From Colias croceus (taxonomy: Eukaryota; Arthropoda; Insecta; Lepidoptera; Pieridae), in the NCBI RefSeq assembly GCF_905220415.1, contig NC_059542.1, forward strand, positions 11,998,001 to 12,062,000: a DNA stretch of 64,000 nt, in the 5' to 3' direction. Below are positions 55,037 through 64,000 of the stretch, piece by piece. A program made the translations under genes and the position numbers. The notes under the pieces were generated by a model. That model saw nothing but the letters and a program-made list of their open reading frames with translations, had not been told where the DNA came from and did not search any database. The stretch's first letter is position 1. Every line of letters begins with the position of its first letter.

Positions 55037-55251
55037 TAGACCGCCTCCTTCGTACAGTGGTTGACGCGTGAGCGTAAAACCGAGGGGTCCTGGGTTCGAT
55101 TCACGGTGGAGACGAAGAAAAAAAAAATGTCTCGGTCTGGCAGGACACAGAAGGCTGATCACCTACTTGTCCCTAAAGAAAATCGATCAGTGAAACAGAT
55201 GTGTAATGCATCTGCCCCTTACCCCACTTGGGGACATGGGACTTCACTTCA
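55037..55251 (+). mobile_element. tRNA-derived SINE, intact, with 11-bp target duplication
   Basis: The head has 'ccgcctccttcgtacagtgg' and 'ttgacgcgtgagcgtaaaac', then the B box 'ggtcctgggttcgattcacg', a poly(A) linker at 55119-55129, the body 'tctggcaggacacagaagg', and the tail 'ccccacttggggacatggga'. CTATAACTAAT at 55026-55036 and 55252-55262 is a perfect target duplication. Transcription would be by RNA polymerase III from the internal boxes. Relatives at 17158 and 19514 are older. The 69- and 66-codon frames over it are shadows. Confidence 0.85.
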
Positions 55252-55317
55252 CTATAACTAATATTTATCACAATCGTATAAAAATAAGGATAAAATATTT
55301 TTCACCTATTTTGTATA

Positions 55318-55573
55318 CAGGGTGTAAGGGACAGCCTCCCGAAAACTTTAACCATGGAATCATTCTGAGCAATTTTCTCAAAGAAAGCATATTGTGGAAA
55401 TGAAAAAAAAATTTCAACCTCCCATACAAAATTAGCATCTCACTCGAAAATTTTGTATGGGAAGCCGAATTTTTTTTTTTCATTTCCGCAATATGGTTTC
55501 TTTGGGAAAGTTGCACAGAAAGATGACCTGAGTCCATGATCAAAGTTTTCGAAAGACTGTCACTTACACCCTG
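55318..55573. mobile_element. 256-bp fold-back MITE with CAGGGTGTAAG ends
   Basis: The left end CAGGGTGTAAGGGACAG faces the right end CTGTCACTTACACCCTG (one mismatch). A second inverted pair, 'cctcccatacaaaatt' (about 55420) and 'aattttgtatgggaag' (about 55450), lies inside. The flanking host sequence 'ttgtata|...|atgttcta' matches the uninterrupted 'ttgtatatgttcta' at 54881, which supports the boundaries. Confidence 0.7.
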
Positions 55574-56287
55574 AATGTTCTAAAAATATACAACAGTTAT
55601 AAAAAATATTACTTAACATCTATATTATTCTACATAGGTAGGTAATCGTAAAAATCACAGTTCTTTTTATAAATATTTTTAAAATGCAATGAACTAAAAG
55701 CGGCTCTACAATATTTATAACAATCCTATAAAAATAAGGATAAAATATTATTCTTTTATTTTAACAAGTAAAGATATTGCTTAGGTACTTACTTACTTTA
55801 CTTAAATCATATCCTATAATATTAGAAAAACACAAAGCAAATAAAAATCAAAACTCAAACAGACTAGCGCGTTTCATGATCATGACAATTAATAAATCAC
55901 AGTTAAAATCACATTAATTATTTTTATAAGTCAACTTTCGTTTTCCATAAAAATAAAAGTTCTAATACATAAAAAATCATTTCAAACTTTTAAAAAGCGC
56001 AAATCAATTTGACTAAATAATGAATTTACCTTATGTGAATGATGACTGTAATATTAAAATGTAAATCATTATATTGCTGGTTTCATCGCAGGCTGAAAGG
56101 TATAATTCACTTGCCTTGCTTGCTGGCGGTACTTTACTACTTGTGGCAAATTTACAATAACCCGAATATACCTGTGACGAACTTACACATACTTTTTAAG
56201 GCATGTGACGAATTTACTTTCAATGTATGGAGTTTTAAAAACGTGACGAATTAACTTTGTGGCAAATTTACAATAACCCCAAAAATC

Positions 56288-57856
56288 CATATGGCAACAC
56301 TTATTGTAATCAATTTAATTGTAGGAGTTTGTTTGTTTGTTCTTGTTTACCGTCAAAAATGTGTGATGTTTACCATCCCACCACAACTACACAAAATTAA
56401 AAAAAAAAACTTAAAGCTATAACATATTATGTAGGTGTAGACTTGCAGACGTACAGATTTTCTTCAAGAGAAATCTATGTAGGTAGTAGGTACACTAAAT
56501 ACATTAAAAAATATTTTTAGAGCAGACTTGATTAATTTTAAAATTATAATATGTTAGTTCATACTAACTTATATTATTATTTATTACGATTAGAAATAAG
56601 TAACACAAACCAACTGTAAGACGAGACCCTGTCTATTAATCCTACACGCCATAATAAATCTTAACCGAATGCAATAAAGTCAATTTCCCCTTGCATATGA
56701 ACAGCTGATCATATCACCGAGGCTACGGAAAGGATGTTACACCGCACGCTATTATGCATCTTATGTAATAATAATAAGGATGGAAATTGTATAATATTGG
56801 CGTGGAAACCGTCGACCTGAATGTGGAAACTATGCGAGTCTTAGGATTGTAATAAATTATAAATAAATTTTGTTTTTAATTTTGTTTCGTGTTTTTATTT
56901 TAATAATAAGGTGTTTTAAAGGTTATAATTATTGTGTGTAAATTAAGCTACTTGCAGTTTATTCATAAATTTCTTATTTATTCGCAGAACTTCACATATT
57001 TTATTAATAATGAACTTCGTAATAGTAATTGATCACAATGTTTTAAATCCCTTCAGGTTCTATAATGAACAATACCATTTTGTATGTTTACAAAAATACA
57101 AAAATTTTCACAGATAATCAAATAAAATGCGTTCAATATAAACACTGCTACAGATAATTCGCTTTCCCGTTTATATGGCCTTTAGAATAATAATGATACG
57201 GACATATTGTCCATATAACGATTAAGTAAATAAACGAACGTTATATTTATCCTTGAAATTATACACAACTAATGATTATTTACATGCTGTATTTTTAAAT
57301 TGTTCATTAAAGTCTATTTTTTAATATTGTTGTAAATCATTAAAATTATTAATTAAAGCATATATAAGATGTTAAAATACGATGTTTACCTTTTTTTACC
57401 TTGAGTTATCTGTCTTATTTTTATCGTCATACATTATTGTGATTTTATTTATATTTCTAAAATCCATCGGTTTAGTCTTGGCTACCTGAAATATGTATGG
57501 TAGGTGTTTGTGGTGCTTTTTATCATGTTTTTATCCGACATTCTCACCAACTATGGAAGTTCATTCGTAGCACGTTCGTAGCCTATTATTTCTTTTTCTT
57601 TTGATAATATCAAATGACACAGATATCAAAACACACAACCTTAGCACACAACTATCTCTTATTATGTGTTAATACCTTATAAAAAATATCTTATATATAG
57701 AAATGCATGCATTCTACTACTTTTACAATCACGAAAGTTGAATGTTTATTTAATTTTCAGACATGGCTGGTCGGACCTGCGGATGCAAAATAATACAGAA
57801 GATTGTAATACCTTTTATCCGTATATGTAGAAAGCGAGTTAAGCAAGTCAAATGAA
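56288..57856. other. AT-rich noncoding stretch
   Basis: No recognised gene or repeat. Confidence 0.35.
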
Positions 57857-58040
57857 TCCTACTAATATTATAAATGCGAAAGTTTGTGAGGATGTGTGTG
57901 TGTGTGTTTGTTACTCTTTCACGCAAATACTACTGAACCGATTACAATGAAATTTAGCACACATATAAAGGGTAACTTGGATTAACACATAGGATAGGTT
58001 TCATCCCGGAAATCCCACGGGAACGGGAACTATGCGGGTA
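57857..58040 (+). mobile_element. Helitron-like nonautonomous element, family B, 3'-truncated
   Basis: It starts TCCTACTAATATTATAAATG after an A and follows the family body to 'gggaactatgcgggtata', where it stops before the 3' hairpin and CTAG. Confidence 0.7.
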
Positions 58041-59515
58041 TATAAGTTATATGTATTGTGATAAATAATTAAACATTGTATACAATATTTTTATACCTCT
58101 AGGTACTTTCCAAAATATAAGTAAGTACCTTCTTGACAGAAACAGTTTATATTTCTATAGATATTTATATAAACCCGAGTACAAATTAGAGTAATTAATA
58201 CCATTTAATAGAACCATTAGCTATTTATCTCAATCGTGTTAGCCATTAGTGTAACTGCCTTCGTTTAACTGTAATTATTATTATTAAATATACACTTGAA
58301 ATAGAAAGTGTAATGCAACATATAATAAATAAAAGTAATTGTATTCAATTATGTTTTTTGTTTTACTATGAATGTTTTGAAGTGTACTAAGTTTTAATTA
58401 TTAAAATATTCCGGCCGAATTGATAACCTCCTGCTTTTTTTTTGAAGTCGGTTAAAAGTTTGTTACATTTTAGATGCAGGTTATGTAATTGAAAATTTTG
58501 AATATGTCAAGTAATAAAATGAAGTTGGTAGGTACTATGCCTTAGATAATATAATAATTATGAAGTAAGTGTTGTGCTATCAATATGCTACTAGTTTATT
58601 GGCTACTATAGTATGGTCTACTCACGAATTTGTTTCTAAGCTTATGCCCAAACAACCTTTAGGTATTATTAGTATTATATTTTAAATATTATATCCAATA
58701 TTAACATATTACCTTTTTATAACAAAATAAAATACATCGTTTTGTTTACATCCTCATTTAGCCTTGTTCGGAAATTTTCGATTCACGCAAATACAAGCTA
58801 TGCATAAATAGATAAAATTGTTTTCCTATACGACTTGTATGGTAGCAAGTTTACATTAAAATATATTCAAGGCTTTGATGATATAAAAAAATCAGTTTCC
58901 ATCCTTTAGCCTTTAAAAGATTTGTTTTTAAAATACGAGCGTTTTTCTTCATTCGCCTTGGACGTATTTTCCAACGAACACCCGGGAAACCTGCGCTTAA
59001 ATTAAAAAAATTAAATAAATAGGATCTTACCTAAATACTAAAATTAAAATATGTGAAGATGTATTCTTCTATTTCTTCTTGTAGAAGAAATATCGTTTCA
59101 ACTTTAAATATCAACCGAACAGTGAAACGGCAAAAAATATTGTCTGTCATACTTTGTCTTCATACCTAATACCAAAATTGGCTCTACCATTTTAAACAAT
59201 TGTTATATTCGATTGAAGAATCCTATTGTTATTAATTAATTTGATAAATTACATTTATTTTTTAAAGAGTTTTTTAATTCGTAGTCTATTTACCCTTACT
59301 TATGTTGGCAATAATAGATATCAACAAGCTGGTTGCCATTCTAAATGTATTTTATGTTAATATCAATCATTTGTTAACATTCCGGTTCCTTATGTTACGA
59401 AAGATATACTAATAAATATTGCTAATATAAAATTTTTGCAATACAGGCGCTACAGGTTTAACAGAGTCAGTAAAATACAAAAAAAGGGTAAGTATCTACA
59501 CATGCATATTTTATA
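58041..59515. other. AT-rich noncoding stretch with a repeat fragment
   Basis: At 58412-58460 'ccgaattgataacctcctgc' followed by poly(T) and 'gaagtcggttaaaag' is the reverse of the end of the repeat at 37636. No gene recognised. Confidence 0.4.
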
Positions 59516-59710
59516 CTAGCTGCTCCGCGTTTCACCCCCGTGGCTCCACTCCTGTTGGTCATATCGTGATGATATATAGCCTTACTCGATAAATGAGCTA
59601 TCTAACACTTAAAGAAATTTTTAAATTGGCCCAGTAGTTCCCGAGATTAGCGCGTTCAAACAAACAAACAAACTCTTCAGCTTTATAATATAATAGCGAA
59701 TAAGTATAGA
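59516..59710 (-). mobile_element. Helitron-like nonautonomous element, family A
   Basis: CTAG at 59516-59519, 'ctgctccgcgtttcaccccc' and the far end 'actcttcagctttataatat' with GA at 59709-59710 (TC on the minus strand). Confidence 0.75.
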
Positions 59711-61609
59711 TTCGAAGTGACTGATAAGTAAGTTGAGGGTTATTATTTAAAAATCTAAACATGTAAGATGTAATCAAATCAGAAATCTTGCTTCCAATTT
59801 TTTATAACATTTGTACTTTACTATCTTATTGACCCAATCATATGAAGCTCAACTCCATGTATCAGTCTTTTTCTTCTTTTTCTATATATATGTATATCCA
59901 TAGCTATACATATACTATATCATCCGGCTGTACACGTACACCAAGTCATATTTTTTGTCCAACATTCCAAACCACATCGTGATTTGCATAACAATTAGAT
60001 CTTGAGCGACCAAATTGAAAACAACTTCTAAAGTTCTTGATTTTTTGAATGGGATTGAATCCCTTTGACATTTTAAACTAATTAATACTAGTATAACATT
60101 TTAAAGCTTTTTATCAAAGCATCAGCTACATAGTTTCTATGTCTGTCTATTTGTTTCGCATCGATCTCCATTTTGCAATATTTTGGGAGCCTTTCCACGT
60201 CTCTCTTACTAGTAGGTATGCATGTATGTTCTATTGTCTACAAAACAGCACTACAATCTTCTATGAATATTTAAATCAGAGATAGATTAAAATAACATTC
60301 ACTTTTGAGCACAAAATAAAGTAAGCACCGTTTACTCCTAATAAATTAAAAATCTCGAAAGATTATTTATTAAATATCTACAATAGTTTCTACTAGATTA
60401 ACTAACAAATCTATATCTTACTTCAGAATAACCAACAAAATGGCATATTATTTCATATCCTATATTCTCAAATCAGATAGGTACCTACAATAAAAAGGTA
60501 TAACGAATGAATTATCGAATACGAATATCCTCATTTATGAAAAACAAAGATTTGAAGTTGAGCAATTATTCACGCTTATACATTCTAAAAAATCGCGGTG
60601 TTCTTAAAAATTAATTATGTTCAAACGCGTGGCATTGTATTGAAATTTTTAATCTCCATTGTACTGCCTTCGCGAAGCCTTGCGTATGTCATTGTTAGTC
60701 TGTAGGCGATGATCTTGAATGCAAACACTCAAATATTATTCTGTACATAAGTACTTGCATTGAGATGACATTCTCAAGCAAAATTATACATAGCGTCTTC
60801 TTCTTTGTAATTACTAAGGATGAGTAATTGTAATGCTGCGTCTGTCAGTCTGTCTTGGAACCTTTTATAATGTGCGTTCCCTTCCTACTTCTATAAAAAG
60901 AAGTTTCACTTCAATACAGTCCTGGCACTTGGCACTTGGCAGCAACTATAATGATAAACAAAATTTACGTGATTTACTCGTACCTAGTTGAGGTACTTAT
61001 GCATAATATGTTGTAAATCTCATTTTTTTTTAATTAAAAAATATTTAATCTTAGGGTTTATTAGCCAATAGATTTTATAACTATAACAGACATACATACA
61101 AGACTTCTAGAAACAATCACAATAAAATATGTAAATTGTATAGTGAAATTATTCTTCGATTTTTCCTTTCTCAATTCCAATCCAGAAACAAACTCAATAT
61201 AAAATTAGCAAACACTTTTACTCACTAATCACAAACAATTATTAAACAGATGCTTCGAGGACAAACCCAATTATTCTCTTTACATTTAAGTCAGGATATT
61301 ACAAAATACATCGTAATCGAAACCGCGCTAATTGCGAAAGCGAAGTTCATGTAACTTTACCCGTAATAGCGGTAAAAACTAGGCGTGTGTGTGATGCTAT
61401 TATAGCTCTTATTGTATACATAAAAGGACGATTATTCTGTGTTATTTATTGTAACTATTTACTAGTTACGCAACGTTCTAGCGGAACGGTACCTTTTTAT
61501 ACGTCCTTTATATTATGTTTGATACGCGAATTAAACGCGTTACAATATGGGTTGGTTATAATGTATTCATTCATTGAGTATTGGTTTCAATTCTTGATTT
61601 ATAGCCAAA
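59711..61609. other. AT-rich noncoding stretch
   Basis: A single GAAGTTTCACTTC motif at 60900-60912 marks one end of the MITE family seen at 31269 and 42835. '(cttggca)2' lies at about 60926-60940. No gene recognised; the 91-codon frame at 61387-61662 runs into the Helitron at 61610. Confidence 0.35.
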
Positions 61610-61796
61610 CTAGAGGTCCGCCCCGGCTTCGCCCGTGGTACATATTTCGCAATAAAAGGTAGCCTATGTCCTTTCTCGGGTATCAAAATATCTCCATACA
61701 AAATTTCATGCAAATTAGTTCATTAGTTTAGGCGTGATTGAGTAACAGACAGACAGACAGACAGAGTTACTTTTGCATTTATAATATTAATATGGA
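61610..61796 (-). mobile_element. Helitron-like nonautonomous element, family C
   Basis: CTAG at 61610-61613, then 'aggtccgccccggcttcgcc' and the far end '(cagacaga)n' and 'ataatattaatatgga'. It is highly similar to 39254-39436, with a longer (CAGA)n tract. Confidence 0.75.
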
Positions 61797-63338
61797 TAGT
61801 ATAACAGTTGATTTATAAAAAGACAAATTCTACATAGTACAATTTATTTAAAGGTATGCGTACATTAGGATAAAACGCAGCGACATTATGCCTACATAAA
61901 ATTGTATTTTAATGTCTTGCATAATTATTCACGCGTACGTCTACAACATATTGGGATAAACCGAAGAAATATCATTGAACAACATTTTGACCACTACAGC
62001 GAGCTTAGACTGTATAATGCTCTCGTAAAACCGAATAAGAAAATGCTACAAATTTCGTCAAGGACTTACGAAATACCCACTTGCTCCTGTATTACTGCAG
62101 TCAGTACAGTATACGCTATACGCAGTACTCAACGGGGCGGACCGCAACGCAATGACAGGTAATTATGAACGAGATTGACGTGGATGGTCTGCAATGCGTT
62201 ATTTTATGAAATAACGCAAACGAACACACTTAATAAGGTGTGAGAGAAACTATCAATATGAGAGCAAGATAATTGTGTAAATGTGTAATAGTGTACCTAG
62301 TTAATTGCAGCTGACTTGAAAGAGCATCTACAATAATTAATTGCTAACTTATCTCTGTTGAAACTGCTTTCAAAACTATGGTACCTATTTGTTACATAAT
62401 ATGGCAATACAAAACCAATTCTGTTACAAATCTAGATGAACCCAATATGTTTGCGCTCACTGCGTTTGTCTTTTCCGCAAAGACTGTTCTACAATCTTTC
62501 GAAACGCAGTAAATTCATACAATAATAACGCGATCAATGTCGCTTCATGGTGAGTGTGTACCTTAATTGCAAATGCACTACATACCAAGTGATGCTTAAT
62601 ATATTCCAACCTTTATAAAAAGAAAAAAATATACAATAGCAGTCTCAACAATAATTGTCTTTTGATGAAATATTTCTTCTATTAGTGTTTTAACCAATTT
62701 TCTTTGCTATAAGAAGATATTTTATTTACGTTTTTATCTTTAGCAGGGTTTTACTCACCCCGTTGGTAAAGAGATCGAGTGCGTGTTTACTGACTATAAT
62801 ATATTGCGTGTAAAATCCTTTTAAAATGTATTTTCTTTAGTATTTTATTGTACAAATCATAAGATGACACTTCGTGTTGTCACGCGATATCAATGTTGAA
62901 TCACATTTGATTATCTAATGAAATCTTAATGAAATCGTAAAAAAATATGCATAGGTAATAAACGATATGAATATCGACATTAACAATTTACATGTATACG
63001 TATGAAATATACACTTCATATAAGTTTATGATTGTAACAATAAAAACTGCTTTTGATTATAATGTAATCAATAAGCATAGGTACCTATTCATACCAAGAC
63101 TCATACAATGGTGGTTAAAACCATTTAAAATTTTGATGGATGATGAAATGCTAAGTTTCCAAAAATGTGTTCTGATTGTTATTTACCTACTCAAACCACA
63201 AAATATCCTCTTATTAGTGGTTTTGACTACTATTCCTACCTACTCATATAAGTATTGTATACGTGCTTCTCCCTCAATCACGCCAGTGACTGAAAAGATC
63301 AGCATGAAATTTTCATACATAGGTATTTTATTATTGGA
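61797..63338. other. AT-rich noncoding stretch with small hairpins
   Basis: 'gcgttattttatgaaataac' plus 'gc' at about 62196-62217 is a perfect 9-bp stem with a 4-base loop. 'cagtacagtatacgctatac' near 62102 is locally palindromic. The 86- and 116-codon frames (61902-62162, 62992-63342) have no domains and no splice context. Confidence 0.35.
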
Positions 63339-63501
63339 CTAGCATGTGCTCCGCGGTTTTACCCTCAGTGCTCCGCTCCTGTTGGTCTTAGATGATATAG
63401 TTCTAACACCGAAAGAATTTTTCAAATCGGACCAGTAGGTAGTTCCTGAGATTTGTGCGTTCAAACAAACAAACTTTTCAGCTTTATAATTTTAGTATAG
63501 A
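63339..63501 (-). mobile_element. Helitron-like nonautonomous element, family A
   Basis: CTAG at 63339-63342, 'tgctccgcggttttaccctc' and the far end 'aaacttttcagctttataat'. The part around 'cgaggaaggctatagg' is deleted. Confidence 0.7.
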
Positions 63502-63824
63502 TTCTAATAAGCTTCTTTCTATTAACTATGCCATCTCACGAAAGAACAAACTATACTTATAATTGTTGTTTCTTTATTTCCCATTGAACTAACACAATGG
63601 CCGGTGAAAACTCGCATGATGTATTGAGGAAGTATCACTTGTCAATAAATCATGTTTTCTAAAGTTATTTTCTACTTATGTTTTAGAGATTAACAGTTTT
63701 GAAAATACATAAATTACATTGAATTTATTTAAGTGTGTGTTTGTAAGGAATAATACTCTATGAATCTGAAATTAGAATATTAGTGAAAACCACGCTCATT
63801 GCTTATGTTATGCATACATTTTAT
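63502..63824. other. AT-rich noncoding stretch
   Basis: No recognised feature. Confidence 0.35.
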
Positions 63825-63915
63825 TGAAATTAAACTTCTTTAAGCAATACCGTCACGTCATGAGGTAAGGTGACGATTTTTGTATCTTTGAATCTTGCCA
63901 AAGAAGTTTCACTTC
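63825..63915. mobile_element. Short MITE of the GAAGTTTCACTTC family
   Basis: GAAATTAAACTTC (63825-63837) and GAAGTTTCACTTC (63903-63915) face each other across a 65-base centre with 'ccgtcacgtcatgaggtaag'. The flank 'tgacacgtgtgctcgc' is similar to the flank of the copy at 31269. Confidence 0.5.
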
Positions 63916-64000
63916 TGACACGTGTGCTCGCAAAGCTTACTTCACACACTCTTTTCTTTATTAGTCCATTAAAATATATAACTAATATCTCTTTCTCCTA

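Larger units (their letters stand above)
54880..55775. repeat. Tandem duplication of about 190 bp, interrupted by two insertions
   Basis: Unit 1 is 54880-55026 plus 55252-55317; unit 2 is about 55574-55775. Shared landmarks in order are 'tgttctaaaaat', 'cagttataaa', 'ttattctacataggta', 'aatcacagttct', 'tataaatatttttaaaatg', 'gcggctcta' and 'aaaaataaggataaaatat'. Unit 1 has gained the SINE at 55037-55251, and the small TIR element at 55318-55573 sits between the units. The uninterrupted unit 2 serves as the empty-site reference for the SINE. Confidence 0.75.
54561..56279. mobile_element. 1.7-kb TIR DNA transposon, 37-bp perfect TIRs, 8-bp duplication
   Basis: 54561-54597 and 56243-56279 are exact reverse complements, beginning GGGTTATTGTAAATTTGCCA. 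Inside each end the sub-motifs 'gtaaatttgccacac', 'gtaaattcgtcac' and 'gttaattcgtcacg' recur on the left, and their inverses ('gtgacgaatttac', 'gtgacgaact') recur on the right, so they look like transposase-binding sites. The 8-bp duplication fits hAT, P or Merlin-type elements, but the GGGTTATTG terminus does not settle which. No transposase is present. The interior contains a tandem duplication, a SINE and a small TIR element. Confidence 0.8.

Noticed and set aside
55060..55110. Functional tRNA gene
   Set aside because: The B box is good, but the element continues as a SINE with an 11-bp target duplication and no tRNA 3' end.
1..64000. CRISPR array, operon or bacterial defence system
   Set aside because: Composition, intron-like signals and eukaryotic TE families show an insect nuclear genome. 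No regularly spaced direct repeats of CRISPR type occur.

Overview
This is an AT-rich, gene-poor, repeat-dense piece of an animal nuclear genome, almost certainly lepidopteran (moth or butterfly). The evidence is the repeat content: short Helitron-like elements that begin TC and end in a GC hairpin plus CTAG, an RTE-type LINE tail ending in (TGA)n, a LINE tail ending in (TTTGAG)n, a tRNA-derived SINE, the 'ccggccaagtgcgagtcgg' repeat, and an R4/Dong-type retrotransposon sitting in a TAA microsatellite. There is no bacterial-style operon, CRISPR array, rRNA gene or convincing functional tRNA.

Two long intact reading frames are convincing. One is a single-exon DHHC palmitoyltransferase (14897-15703, +, 268 aa) with a complete Cys-rich domain and a poly(A) signal. 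The other is the 1362-aa protein of a structurally complete non-LTR retrotransposon (32332-36420 within 32019-36545, +), with tandem N-terminal helical repeats, a reverse transcriptase with YMDD, and a C-terminal CCHC plus PD...D restriction-like endonuclease. The remaining coding-like material is TE debris (RTE, Jockey/CR1-like and MADF remnants) or weak single-exon candidates (13322-13500 minus, 41783-41878, 43673-43805, 47660-47746).

Layout: 0-6 kb is noncoding with Helitron copies. 6.2-8.1 kb is a nested stack: an RTE LINE tail split by a hAT-like element with a perfect 8-bp target duplication, which itself holds a Helitron and a fold-back MITE. 11.4-12.3 kb is a TIR element with GATCC-type subterminal repeats and a broken MADF domain. 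14.9-15.7 kb is the palmitoyltransferase. 17.2-25.1 kb holds SINEs and several TIR elements, including one with 84-bp perfect TIRs (21936-22817). 26.0-26.8 kb is a GC-rich retroposon with a 16-bp target duplication. 32.0-36.5 kb is the R4/Dong-like element, lying against the tail of an antisense LINE (36.56-37.6 kb). 48.8-49.1 kb is a 308-bp near-perfect palindrome. 54.6-56.3 kb is a 1.7-kb TIR element with 37-bp TIRs and an 8-bp duplication, containing a tandem duplication, a SINE and a smaller TIR element.

The genes do not form a pathway. The window mainly records layered transposition, and many layers can be ordered from intact target duplications or interrupted copies. All family assignments come from reading the sequence; no database search was possible.
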